Of a DNA stretch of 64,000 nt, positions 48,629 to 60,091 are shown piece after piece. Location: positions 4,092,001 through 4,156,000 of the forward strand of contig JAJQJQ010000007.1 of the NCBI GenBank assembly GCA_028622995.1. The letters are read 5' to 3'. The position numbers and the translations under genes were made by a program. Source of the DNA: Panagrolaimus kolymaensis. Its lineage: Eukaryota; Nematoda; Chromadorea; Rhabditida; Panagrolaimidae. Every line of letters starts with the position of its first letter. Position 1 is the stretch's first letter. The notes under the pieces were generated by a model. That model worked only from the letters and a program-made list of their open reading frames with translations. It was not told the origin of the DNA and ran no database searches.

Positions 48629-51230
48629 AATGATGATGATGATGAGGGAGATAAAAAATTTAAATTTTTTCTTTGATAATAATTTTTCATTTAAAATCCA
48701 TAAATTTCTTTTATACTTTTTTAGGTTTTAAAAGAACTTTAAAACTCAACCAAAGCAAAAATAAAAATACGTGTAGCTGCCAAAAATGGTGTTAAAATGC
48801 CAAACAAAAGTAACAACAACAAAAGAGTTTTCTTTTCTTTTTTAAAGATGAAAATAAGATGATAGATTTGCAAGTGTAAGTAAGAGGGAGAGTTTTTGGC
48901 GGAAACTGACGTCCGCTTCTTTTTTTTCTTTTTAACCAGCAACTTTCATATTATTTTTTCCGTGGTCGTCGTTTCAGTGGCAACGAAGAAGAAGAGGAGA
49001 AAAAAGAAAGCAAAATATACGAGGAGCTTTTTATGGGAAACGCCATATGGGAAAAAAAGAAGAGAAAAAAAGATGGGTGATGATGATCGAGAGGTCGCTT
49101 GAGACATCATCGTTTAATAGTTTATATCTAATACTTTTAACATGCAACAACAAATGTAACGAAGTGATTGAGGAGGAATTCTACAGCCAAGAAGATTATA
49201 AGAAAAAATTCTATTACTATCGAAGTCATAATTATATTAAAAAAAGAATCACTGGCTTAGTTGATAAACAATCCTCAAAGATCCTAAATCATCTTAAAAT
49301 TTACAAGAAAGATAAAAACATTAAACTTATCTAAACAATATAATTACAAAATTTTACACTTTAAAAATGCGCAGTTATTTAACAAAATGGTCAATCAGAA
49401 TAACAAAATCAATTCATTATTGTACAAAACCTTTGAACTCAAAAAATGAATTTCAAGTGGAGATACTCTCCCATTTTTTCAATGATGAGATAGATACTAT
49501 TGCATTTTTGCATCTTTCAAAGCTCGAAAAAGAAAAAAAAGAGTAAAGAGAGGAGAAAAAAGTTAGCAGCTAACTAATATCTATCTCACAATCTTTTCTG
49601 TATTTTTTTACGCAAAAAATTGCATTGTAAAAAAGTAAGGTTGTTTGCAGACAGACACACTTTTTTTGCGCTCCCCTGTTGCAAACAAATTCAAGCAAGC
49701 ATACAAAAAGCAAGCTTCCATTCATCCTTCCTCAAATCAAAATAATAATAAAAAATGCTAACTGCTTTCGGTAATCCATTAATTTTATTGTTGTTTGCAT
49801 TCCAAAGGCGTTATTTTCTTAAAGATATTAGTCACTTTTTTTTTGTTGCGCTTTTTATCCGTTCAAATGATTCAGAAAAATATAAGTCACGTATGCTTTA
49901 AAATAAACTTTTCTTATTAAAGAAAAATATCCAAAAAGTGCTAAAAAATGAAATTATGTTGAACGCTACAAAGCGTGAAAATGGAAGCTATGTATTAGAG
50001 ACACGGAATATGATTTAAAATATAAAAAAAATATGGTTTTGGAAAACGAGGGTCTATGAATATCTATTTTAAGGATAAGTTCTATATTGTAAACTTGTAA
50101 GAGTTTTATCTCGTTTAGCTGTTGGTTGGCGACAAATGAGATGAGCTATGTAAAAAAGGAAAAAGACATCTTCTTTTTTTAGTTGAAAGAAAAAAGGACA
50201 ACGGAAACAAGCTTTTGCGCTTCACAAAAAAGAAGAAAGAAGGAGGAAAAACTTTCCCGCGACAATTTAATCTTAACCAAACAGCAAAAAAAAGTTTTTT
50301 CCACACCGACAACATCAATCGTACTTTTTCTTCCTTCGAATAAGAAAAAAAATGCCAAAAAGCATTGAACCACTTCATTTCCTGCCAGCCTCTCCTTGCC
50401 ACGGGGCGTCAATTTCAATTCAATTCGTCTAACAACAACCAACAGGTGACCTCTTTTTAAACTTTCTCAGGAAAATAAGGACAAAAGGCAAAAGTGTTCA
50501 TTTGCGTGAAGAAAGTGACCGCATATAAAAGCGACAAGCTAGCTATAACAGCAACTGTTCTGTTATTTTTTAATTTCAAATATCTTTCCTCTCAACTTTC
50601 CAATTACATCGAAAACAAACCGGAGAAATAATTCCCAAAGACGGATGAATGAAACAAACATAAAAGATTAATCATCAAAAGTCTTGCAGAAATACATATA
50701 CATATAACTTTGATTACTCGAAGCTACACATTTACCTGAATGCTTCGTAGTAAATCTTCCATTTTTAAGCTCCACTTTCTTAAAAACATTACGGAACCAC
50801 CGCTTCCACATTTCCGTTTTCGTTGTTTTGTGACTTCCATAAAAAATCCGATGCAATGTTTTAAACAATGGCGCATCAACAAAGGAAGAAAAAATGTCTT
50901 TAAATCAAATTAGCAACGACAAATTTCTTCACCCTAAACAATTCCATTTAAAAGGCATTGTTTTCTCATCGCTTTTACAATTTTTCAAAGCTTAACATGG
51001 CTCGTAATAAAAGAAAGGTTACAATTACAGAAAATTGTAAGTAAGTACCTAGAAGAGAAGAATGTGAGATAATTTTAAAACTATTCATTTTCAAGACATA
51101 AAAATTCAGGTAAGCTGATGAATAATATGAAGAAGAAGAAAAGCAAAATATTCACATTCATTTTAGTTATATTATAATTTATTTTTACATTACTTTTTTT
51201 TAATTCATAATTTTTTCACTTTTTTGGAAC
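48629..51230. other. Intergenic region, weak exon-like signals only
   Basis: About 2.6 kb, A/T rich. Three weak signals: an open frame at 49047-49334 with no known content; a minus-strand block 50868-50750 (MWKRWFRNVFKKVELKNGRF) ending at a GTAAAT donor; and a plus-strand block at 50998-51040 (MARNKRKVTITEN) ending GTAAGT. None can be continued into a convincing next exon, so they are not called as genes. CA/AC-rich and pyrimidine-rich tracts are common here. Confidence 0.35.
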
Positions 51231-51985
51231 ATGATGGTTCAAACATGCATCATTCGTTGTTTGTCCCAAGACGAAAGTATTGGAGCATACTTTCATCGAA
51301 GGTTTGCTTCTTCCTCTTCGTTTTTTTCATACCTTTTTTTGTGTTCAACGGTAATTCAGTTTTGTGTTGCACCAAGTGCTAATAACTTATATATAATGTC
51401 TCGAGAAATGGCTGATTTGGTTAAGGTAATCGACGCTCAAGCTAATATGATGCAATCAATGATGGAGACAATCAATGGTCTTACTTTGTCAACAAACACA
51501 TTGGTTAACACTCAAAATGTTCATGAAGCTCTCATCGCTAAACTTCGTCAGGAAATCAAGCAAAAATCAGAAGCTTTGGAAAAAGAAGAACCAACGAAAG
51601 TTGAAGCCGCTCTTTTTAAAGAAATGAATGAAAGAAAAAAGATCGAAGCTGCTCTTATTAAAGAAACAGAAGAACGAAAGAAAGCTGAGTCAACTCTTGC
51701 TAAAGAAAAGGATGAAAGAAAGAATGCTGCATTCACGCCTGTTTTAAGCCCTCTTCTTGGTGCTTCTCCAACTCGTCCAATTTCAAACAGTAAGCATTCA
51801 CATACTTTTTACTATCTTTATAAATTTTTTTAGTCGCGAAGAATGATGGAGCTAAACTGTTCTCTTCCCATGTTTCTTATCAAAATCGCGATTCTCTTCA
51901 ACGCTTCCAAGGTGTTCCAAATCCTGCAACTCGTTACACTTCTGGTGATCAAAATGGTGTTTATTCTTCCGATGAAGACTTATAA
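51231..51985 (+). CDS. Coiled-coil protein, paralogue of the 15.5-kb gene
   Basis: Two exons, 51231-51789 and 51834-51985 (236 aa). After a possible hydrophobic segment (FFSYLFLCSTVIQFCVAPSA, residues about 31-50) comes DLVKVIDAQANMMQSMMETI, then an E/K-rich coiled coil AKLRQEIKQKSEALEKEEPT and ERKKIEAALIKETEERKKAES, then NAAFTPVLSPLLG and KNDGAKLFSSHVSYQN, ending SSDEDL. The central module and the intron start (CAGTAAGCATTCACATACTTT) are almost the same as in the minus-strand gene at 15474-16261, while both ends differ. This indicates duplication with exchange of the ends. No domain is recognised. The first Met is uncertain (the Met at 51234 also fits). Confidence 0.6.
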
Positions 51986-53264
51986 GTTGTTATATTTTTA
52001 ATATTTGATTTCCTATCCAAGATATTTTTGTTTTAAATGTTGTTATTTTTTCTTTAATTTGGTTGCTAATAAATTTTTTTTAAATAAGACTTACACATTA
52101 CTTTCGTATGATTCTTATTACATTTTGCGGATTATCGATGTTTGTTAAACTTTACATTTTTAAAATAACAAAATGGAAAAAAATATTTATCGAAGGAGTT
52201 TTTTCCTTTTGCTAACGGCAATTACTAAATTCGCAGACCATTTTGAATGAAAAACAAAGACTTGAAAAGTTCTTTGAAGCACCGTTTGTATATAAGCACA
52301 ACAAAAAAAACTTGCTGTCAAAATGTAAATGTCCTAAAATCGAAAATAAGTTGAGTGACGTTGGTTAGTTTGGAAAAGGCAAAGCAATAATGTGCAAAGA
52401 TGAAACTTAGACATTATCAAAAAAGCAATCTTTGAATATTTTTTTATATCCTTCGTTTTTTGTTTTGTTTTTAGATTACTAAAATAGTTGCTTGCAAATG
52501 TCAGATGCTTGCATTCAAAAAATTTGCTTTGAAATAAAAACAACTTTAATCAACAGGAAATAAATTATGGACTTTTCGGAAGTTGTTATTTTTACCAAAA
52601 AATATTTTAGGTTTTGATTTCAAGGTGAATAATACCATAAATAATAACGTGAAAAAGAGATATATGGTACAATAGAATAATATTAACGTTCTTGAAGGCA
52701 ACCTTTAACAAAGTTTTATCAATGTCATAACCACCGTATGTAAATGTTTTTGATAATAGTTTTAAATATTTTTTTTAATAAATTAAAAGACTTTTTTTTT
52801 ACAAATAAGAAACATTATTTCAAGTTCCCCACCTTTTCTCTCCCTTTCTTTCTAAAGCACTTTGCTCCGCCTCTTAAAAAAAGTTCTTCTCTGAAAGCTA
52901 AGACGGAAAAAAATGTCAAAAAAAAACTACAACGACATTTGGTACGATTCTGGAGTCCTCCAGTTTTATGCATGTTATGTAGTAATGTCCTTCTTTTTTT
53001 CTTCTAACAACAATTTATTCGCATCCGTGGTGGGGTGCTTGCCTTTTCTTTTAACACATTTACATCATACTTTTTTATTCTTTTTTTCTTCTTTTTCTTA
53101 ACTTCCTCGGTAAAATCTTATTCCTCTTTAGTTTTTTATTTATTTATTTTTCAGGCATGTTGTGCTTATTCACATGTTTTTATTAAAGATAAAACCTGAA
53201 GTCTTCCATGAAGCTATTACAGATTTGATATTTTAAATTTAAATTTAAATTTTTATAAAAAAAT
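51986..53264. other. Intergenic region, no gene recognised
   Basis: About 1.3 kb of A/T-rich sequence. The open frame at 52744-53007 is low complexity. The right end precedes the signal-peptide exon of the channel gene; TTTAAATTTAAATTTAAATT at 53233-53252 is a simple repeat. Confidence 0.4.
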
Positions 53265-56200
53265 ATGAAATATTTTATTGGATTTTATATTTTAATTATT
53301 ATTTTTCCATTTATTATTTTGGGTCATTTTGTTGATGAAAATGAATATGATTTGGTAATTTAATTTTTTCTTACCGTAAAAAATATGAGGAACACGGCGG
53401 TATAGCTTCAATGAAAAAGTGAAGTTCAAATGGAAATGAAAAATTTGGTCGTTGGTGGTCGAATTGCCAAAAACCAAAGGAAAAGCTATTTTTTTAGTAA
53501 AAAATGTCTGTTTTTTTGCATATTTAATTATAATTCTCTACGGATATTCAGTTGAAAAATATTGAAACTCTCACAGAATATGTAATCGAATATTGCGGAT
53601 AAGATCGTGAAGATAGATTTTCATAAAAAAATCAATGAGCCGAAATCCTAGCGTAAGAGTTTTGAGCATTTTGGTCATTTTTACGTTAGAAAAAGTGATT
53701 TTTTTTGGAACTTTTTCAGAAACAATTATGGCTAAATTCATTAAGTTGCTTTAATTTTATTCTGTGACATTGAAAATCTATAATCTTATCTTGCCTACAA
53801 ATTGGTGCAATCAGTTTTTCCGAAGACAATCTTTTTCCGAAAATCCTTACGTAAGAGTTTTTGGAATGCATGGAAACATAGCTTCTGCTTTGAAAAAAAG
53901 CAAGAAATTGTGATATTTTTTATTTATTTTTTAACCAAAATACATATTTAAAATAATAAAAACATTTTTTTCCATTTTTATGTGCACTTTTCTATAATAT
54001 ATGTATATAAAAAAATAAATCAATAACAATTTAATGTAAAAAATATTCAAAATTTCAATCGAAAAAGTAAAATGAAACATTTTTTTCAACACCAAATATT
54101 GAATTTTTAAATAGAAAATCTAGGATGCCATTCTTTTCTTTTGAGCTAATTCCTACTTTTTTGATAACATTAGTATCCCTGTTTACTTCAACAAAAATAG
54201 GAGCAACCTAAATATAATTTAATAATCGATTAAATAATTATTTTAAAAAATTACCAATGCTGGGCTTTTATATAGGCAAGCAGAAAGAATCTTTTCAATA
54301 CTCAACCGCGATTTTCCATTTTCTTGCATAACTACACAAAGGATAAAAGGATTGTTTAAGGTAAGTTTTTTTGCTTCTATTAATTCTAGCAAGGCATCGA
54401 GGTTATTGGGAATAACAAATTCATTATCGTTGTCGATCTAAATGTTTCAACAATTATGAAAATATATGAATTATTAATAAATATACTTTTACTGATAAAG
54501 AAGAAAGAAAAGCTTACTTTAAAAATATTTTCTTGTATAAATTTCTTCCAATCTTTGCACTTTTTAATTTTAAATTGAAAAGTGTTATCTTCAAGGCTTA
54601 ATTTTTCTTTCCAATAATTAAATGAAAGAGTAATCATTTTGTAATCACCATCTGATTTACTAATACTTTCGGTAGCATCCATTTTACTAAAAATATAATT
54701 ATGTGCAAAAAATTATAAAAAAATGTTTAGCAATCAAAAATTCGCAATTTAATAAGTCGATTATGTTTGGAATATAAATATTAAAAAAAACTCAAAGTAA
54801 ATCAGTTATATATAAATATCAGTAAAATAAACAAAAAATATAAAAAGGAAAATGTTTCCCGCGCTTGTAAGTTCGCATCATATTTACAATCAAAGATGTA
54901 AACAATGAAGACAAAATACGATTTTTTTGGCGCGCGGTTTTTTTAATATTGATTGAATAAAATGTTTTTGGCTTGGTATTTGCTTTTTGAAAGAATGGCA
55001 ACCCATGTGTCCCAAAAAAAAAAGAAAGTCAATTTGAAAAACAAAATAGCTCAAAAGTGTGTATCATTTGTACATCATTTTTGCTGTTATTTTGTAGAAT
55101 ATATCCTTAATACTTTTTATTACAAAATTTTGCATTTTGCTTTGTTAGTTTGTATATTTTATTTTTAAATGCAACCATCAAAAATTGTTAGCGGTGATGA
55201 TTTTCTTCGAAATGCTGACCAACCAAGGAAACGAAGTTTGAGGGATCGAGAACAAAAAAATTACGATGGTAAAGAAATAATTATACTTATATCTGATAAA
55301 AAGATTGCCATTTTTAGAAACTAAGCAACTTTCAATTATTTTTCTGAACAGATAATCGAGCATATGCATTCTGTAATAAAACAATGGCTAAGAAGAATTG
55401 CCACTCATGATGAGAAAAAATTATGTTTGTTGGTAATGAGCTGGAGCTGGGAAAGGAATATATGCTTCGATGAAAAAGAAAGTTTACCAAATGAAGAAGT
55501 CAGAGGCTTAGCTGATTCACAATTTCTTTGAATTCAAAGATAAAGTTTTATCATAATTTCTGTTTTTGAATTTTTTTATAATTCCCATGATTAAAAAGAT
55601 ATAAATTAACATATTACAGCCGAATTTTGTTATTTTTATATAAAATATTTTATGAAACTTTTGTATTTTGGTTAAAAAATAAATAAAAAATATCACAATT
55701 TCTTGCTTTTTTTCAAAGCAGAAGCTATGTTTCCATGCATTCCAAAAACTCTTACGTAAGGATTTTCGGAAAAAGATTGTCTTCGGAAAAACTGATTGCA
55801 CCAATTTGTAGGCAAGATAAGATTATAGATTTTCAATGTCACAGAATAAAATTAAAGCAACTTAATGAATTTAGCCATAATTGTTTCTGAAAAAGTTCCA
55901 AAAAAAATCACTTTTTCTAACGTAAAAATGACCAAAATGCTCAAAACTCTTACGCTAGGATTTCGGCTCATTGATTTTTTTATGAAAATCTATCTTCACG
56001 ATCTTATCCGCAATATTCGATTACATATTCTGTGAGAGTTTCAATATTTTTCAACTGAATATCCGTAGAGAATTATAATTAAATATGCAAAAAAACAGAC
56101 ATTTTTTACTAAAAAAATAGCTTTTCCTTTGGTTTTTGGCAATTCGACCACCAACGACCAAATTTTTCATTTCCATTTGAACTTCACTTTTATACCGCCG

Positions 56201-59200
56201 TGGGAAGAAAGAAATATTTTTTTTAAGCTTATGAATAGAATTCGTGAGAAGCGATCAACGGATGGTCGAACTTCGAGATCAAAATCTTCGAAACATTACA
56301 AACCCGAATATGGATCAAAAAATGATAAAGTTGAAGTGGTATCACCAAAAACACCTTCCTTGGAAGATTTATGTACTCAGGATAATGATACGCTAGCTAA
56401 AGTAAGCATTTTAACTGACTTTAAAGTATGAAACAAGACAGACTCGTGACGAATCGAGATTTTATTCATGTCAGCCATACTGTACAAATCTTTTACATTA
56501 TTTTGATGGTTTTAAAAATAGCTTCAAACTTTGTGAAATTTTATTCGGCAATTTTTTGCTTATGACAATTTTTTTAATGTTTGACTTTCAACTTTATTTA
56601 AACTTTTTTGCTCCGATAAAAAAACTCGCGACAAAAAACATCATAAGCTAAATAATTTAATTTCCTTTTTTGAAGTAGTAAAAAATCGGTTAAAATAAAA
56701 CACTACTATGTTTTTTTAGGGAGTTTTGGAAAATTTAATGGAAAGTTATGACCGACGATCAGTACCTAATGCTGCGGGTGTGGATGTTAAAGTTGATTTA
56801 ATCATTCAAGGAATGTCATCCATAAATGAAAATAGCGCCTCTTTTACTGCGGATGTTTTATTTTCACAAATTTGGATTGATCCTGGAATGTCATTTGATA
56901 ATATGACCCGGTAATAAGTCTTCTTTTTTTTCTTCTTTGTAATAGTAGCTTGAATTTTACGATAGAATTTTAAAGTTCATTTATTGACGTGGTTGTTTTT
57001 TTAAATTTATTTTTTCACACTTTTCACAAATGTATTTTTTATCTTGCAAAAAAGCGAAGAAAAAAAAGGAATTAAGGCTTAAGGTTGTAGCTTCAGGCGC
57101 TTGAGGAATTTCAGCAGCAAGATATTTGCATTTGAAGTGGGATTTTGATTGACTTAACTTTCTTTCTTTCAGTGAGCAAACACGAGGTTAAAGTTAAGTG
57201 CCTTGCCTTGTTTGCCCCGTTAACAAAAAAAAGTCTTGAAAGAGCAAAACTCAAAGAGATAGTAGGGAAAAATAAATTTGCAAGTAAGTAAGGGATGCGC
57301 GGGAGAGTGTAAAAAAAGTATGTGGATGAATGCGGAAATCAATTTAGCCATTCATTCCTTCTATTCTCTATTACAATATATGATGCACATTCACAACCAT
57401 CTATCTGTCCTTTTTGAAAAGCTTAAGATTACATAAAAATGAAATCTGACATCAGATTTCTTTTTGAAAAAAAAATGTTAAAAGAACACGGATTAAAATA
57501 TTAAAAACTTTTCCAGATGTCTGCCTAATTTAACATTATCTTATCGAGCAATAGAAGATATTTGGTTGCCGAATGTTTGCTTTCAGGTAATTTTTTTTTG
57601 TGACTAACCTTTTCGTAAAAAATATTAAAGACTCCATTCGAAAGTTTATGCTTTTTCAAATTGGATTCTTTTGCTAAAGAGAATACAGAAGAAGAAAAAA
57701 ACTCAGACGTTCGTTCTTCCTTCAAATTCTTCATTTGGAATTAAAATGATGTTTGCTATAAAATCATTCTTTTTTGCTACTCCTCCGTTTTTATTTTCCA
57801 AAATTTTATTCAACTTTTTATATTTATCTTTCTTTTTTTCAGAATAGCAAATCAACCATGATTCATGCAAGTCCAACGCCAAATATATTTCTTTTAGTTT
57901 TTAGTAATGGCACCATTTGGACTAACTATCGTGTAAAAGTTAGTTTTTAATTTTCTATTTGCAAAAACATGATGTCTGCTTTTTTCTAAAATCTTCATTC
58001 ATTGAATTTATTCAAATGATTAAATTTTGTTTTTACTTTTCATTAAGCAAAGACAAAAGAAGAAGGCTTTCATTCATTCATTCATTTAACTTTCAACTTT
58101 GACATTTCTAAAAATACTTTAAATTTTTAGGTCGAAGCTCCGTAAGTAAATTTAATTCAACACTCTCAATCATTCGCGGCAATAATTTAGATGTGAAATT
58201 GATATGAGTTCATTTCCCATGGATGTCCAAAGATGTACCTTACTTTTTGAAAGTTATAGTTTTAATGTTGGAAAAGTTAGGCTGGATTGGTATGAAACGG
58301 GTGTAATTGTGGATATTCAGGTACGTAGAGTAGTGATAGCTTGAATATGGTAAAATTTTATTTCGATTTGTTTGTAGCAAGGAAAACTGCCAGATTTTGA
58401 ATTAGTTCGTTATACATGGCAAAAGAGTAAATTTTATTATCCTGCGGGTCAATGGGATCAACTTCAGGCAACTTTTTATTTTCGAAGAACTTATGGTTTG
58501 TTTCCACCCTTGTTTACACTCACGATAAATGAAAAGCATTTATTATAGGTTATTATATCCTTCAACTTTATCTCCCAACCTACCTCAGCGTTTGTATTAG
58601 GTATATCCACGATACTACTAAAGACTACTAAATTTAAAATTTAATTTTCAGTTGGATCGCATTTTGGTTGGATAGCAAATGTTTGCCCGGTCGAATAACT
58701 TTAAGCATCTCAGCACTTATGGTACTTTGTTTTCCATTCATCTTCTTTTTTAATCAATTATTTTCTTTTTTTTCTAGGCTTTAACATTTCAATACGGCAA
58801 CGTAGTTCGCTCTTTACCGAAAGTTAGTTATGTTAAAGCACTCGATGTTCATGTTTTTGCTTGCATGGTATGTTAGTCAGTTAGTTCCATTTCCAAAAAC
58901 TTTATTTCCGCATTATTATTTTTTTGCTTTTCAAAGAAAAAACTGAGACTAAAAATAATAATAAGCTCAATTCCGTCATTTGCAGGGTTTTATATTTTTT
59001 TCATTGGTTGAACTTGCAATTGTTGGACATGTGAGTCGCTTTAAAAATTTTTTGGGCAACAGGAAAAAAACTGGAAAACGATATTATTTTTTAGGTTGAT
59101 AAATTAGCAATGAGGGAAAAGAAAAAGCATGAAGAAAGAATGGAAGAAGTTAAGAGAAAAAAATCAACAAGAGCTGACCTTTTTGGAAGTTACCCAAGAG

Positions 59201-59704
59201 GAGATAATAATAATAGGTATGTATGATAATAAAAGTTTTGTTTACTGCACAAAGGAATGACTAGACTAATAAACGAAAACAACATTAATTCAAATTCTTT
59301 TTTTTTCTTTCAGTTATGGTGAACGAACCACATCAATGGTTGATCCACCTGATTGTCGTTTGATTTCAAATGCTTCCCAATGGGTGGTTCCTCAACCTCC
59401 TAATGCTGTGGGCCTTAAACGACGTTCACTCTCTGCAGCTCGCCTTACTTTAAATGAAACTACTATGCATCGAATTTTGCATAAACCAGGAAGATATTAT
59501 TCAGCTCATAATCCTAAATTTTTGAAATGGCGTCAACTTGAATGGACTGGAGAAAGAGTGGATAAGCTTTGTCAAGTTGCATTTCCTTTAACATTTTTTA
59601 TTTTTAATTTCTTTTATTGGCTTCATTATTCTATGGAATCTACAAAACAATTCCAACGACTTCTTCGAGAAGCTGATTTAACTGGATCTAATTCTCCTCA
59701 ATAA
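53265..59704 (+). CDS. Cys-loop ligand-gated ion channel, anion-channel type
   Basis: Fourteen exons: 53265-53354 (signal peptide [20 protein letters not shown]), 56228-56401, 56720-56910, 57517-57586, 57843-57938, 58131-58141 (11 nt), 58191-58320, 58378-58495, 58549-58600, 58652-58721, 58778-58867, 58986-59030, 59095-59216 and 59314-59704; 549 aa. The extracellular domain has the loop signatures [12 protein letters not shown] and [10 protein letters not shown], and the Cys loop [15 protein letters not shown] (13 residues between Cys). Then M1 [24 protein letters not shown] before M2, M2/M3, a basic M3-M4 loop, and M4 [16 protein letters not shown]. The P-G-R at the M1-M2 turn resembles the PAR motif of GABA/glycine-type chloride channels, so an inhibitory receptor is likely; the ligand is unknown. 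Exon 1 is joined by phase 0 across a 2.87-kb intron that holds a mobile element, so the first exon assignment is inference. Confidence 0.85.
53393..53944 (+). repeat. Left terminal inverted repeat (about 552 bp)
   Basis: It begins CACGGCGGTATA and ends AACCAAAATACA. Every landmark I checked, for instance GGTCGTTGGTGGTCGAATTG at 53446, CTACGGATATTCAG at 53538 and CTTACGTAAGAG at 53846, recurs inverted in the right arm. The arm contains a short open frame ([13 protein letters not shown] on the minus strand) that exists in both arms and is not taken as a gene. Confidence 0.85.
54055..54682 (-). CDS. Element-borne gene A, unrecognised 166-aa protein
   Basis: Three exons, 54682-54518, 54437-54255 and 54207-54055, all phase 0, give 166 aa. 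The introns have typical borders (GTAAGC/TTTAG and GTAATT/TTTAG). The protein is soluble and mixed in charge ([67 protein letters not shown]), with an alternating beta/alpha feel. It has no signal peptide or membrane segment, no transposase DDE/DDD pattern, no zinc finger. It lies between long inverted repeats, head-to-head with gene B across 486 bp. I do not recognise a family. The intact frames and introns indicate it is or was recently expressed. Confidence 0.6.
54683..55168. promoter_or_regulatory. Putative bidirectional promoter of the element's two genes
   Basis: 486 bp separate the two divergent ATGs. Against the A/T background stand out TTTCCCGCGC (54855-54864) and TTTTGGCGCGCGG (about 54925-54937). 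Both match the general E2F-site pattern (TTTSSCGC). If real they would tie expression to dividing cells such as the germ line. This is inferred from sequence only. Confidence 0.35.
55169..55531 (+). CDS. Element-borne gene B, unrecognised 101-aa protein
   Basis: Two exons, 55169-55268 and 55326-55531, give 101 aa. The first ([29 protein letters not shown]) is basic and disordered. The second ([34 protein letters not shown]) is likely helical and ends ADSQFL. The join uses a 57-nt intron whose acceptor is AAG (ACTAAG); the nearer TTTTTAG acceptor would run into a stop. No homologue is recognised and there is no membrane segment. It forms a head-to-head pair with gene A inside the long inverted repeats. 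Confidence 0.5.
55662..56203 (-). repeat. Right terminal inverted repeat (about 542 bp)
   Basis: Inverted partner of 53393-53944; it starts TGTATTTTGG and ends TATACCGCCGTG. It lacks the roughly 10-nt GCTTCAATGA-like insert present near the outer end of the left arm. The next base pairs (GGAAGAAAG) return to host intron, and an AAG acceptor at 56225-56227 follows. Confidence 0.85.
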
Positions 59705-60091
59705 AACTACAACAAAAATAAAATAATAATGATCAATTTAACCAGGCTCATAACTTTTTTTGAAATTAAATTTTGTAATACGGGTTTTTGAAGTTAAAAG
59801 AAAATGTTAAAAGTCATTAAGTAATAACATCGAAACCTTTTAACTTATTTCAATGAATCAATAACTAACTCAATAATTAAAAAATAAATTTTTTAAATCT
59901 TTTATGGCGTTCAAAATTTTCAAAATACACAAAAAAACAATAATATTAAAACAATAATAATAATACTTCGCAATTAAATTGATGAGCGGCAAATAAAAAA
60001 AAACAACAATATTTTTAGTTTGAATGACAGAATGATTGTGGCCAATTTTTAATAAAAGTAATTCCAAAAAATATACACTTGAGAAAATATT
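59705..60091. other. 3' spacer between convergent channel and NCK genes
   Basis: 387 bp, A/T rich, with AATAAA at about 59718 for the channel gene and TTTATT/AATAAA words on the other strand near 59882 and 59992. Nothing else is seen. Confidence 0.45.

Larger units (their letters stand above)
53393..56203. mobile_element. 2.8-kb element with long terminal inverted repeats, in a channel-gene intron
   Basis: Arms 53393-53944 and 55662-56203 are inverted copies of each other, near-identical by eye over about 540 bp, apart from roughly 10 extra bases in the left arm just inside the end. Both termini read CACGGCGGTATA. The flanks GGAA (53389-53392 and 56204-56207) repeat, consistent with a 4-bp target duplication. 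Between the arms lie two divergent spliced genes (54055-54682 minus, 55169-55531 plus) and no transposase or integrase. The inner arm ends are A/T rich. The element sits wholly in intron 1 of the Cys-loop channel gene. High arm identity suggests a recent insertion or ongoing conversion. It may be a non-autonomous DNA element carrying captured genes. Confidence 0.8.

Noticed and set aside
49047..49334. 95-codon plus-strand frame (YSQEDYKKKFYYYRSHNY)
   Set aside because: Low complexity, no splice partner, no recognisable family; could be chance in A/T-rich DNA.
50750..50868. Exon-like block MWKRWFRNVFKKVELKNGRF followed by GTAAAT
   Set aside because: No downstream exon could be found on the minus strand, so a gene cannot be supported.
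56080..56200. Open frame starting [13 protein letters not shown] inside the right arm
   Set aside because: The same frame exists inverted in the left arm (53477-53292) and is only part of the repeat; there is no conserved content of its own.
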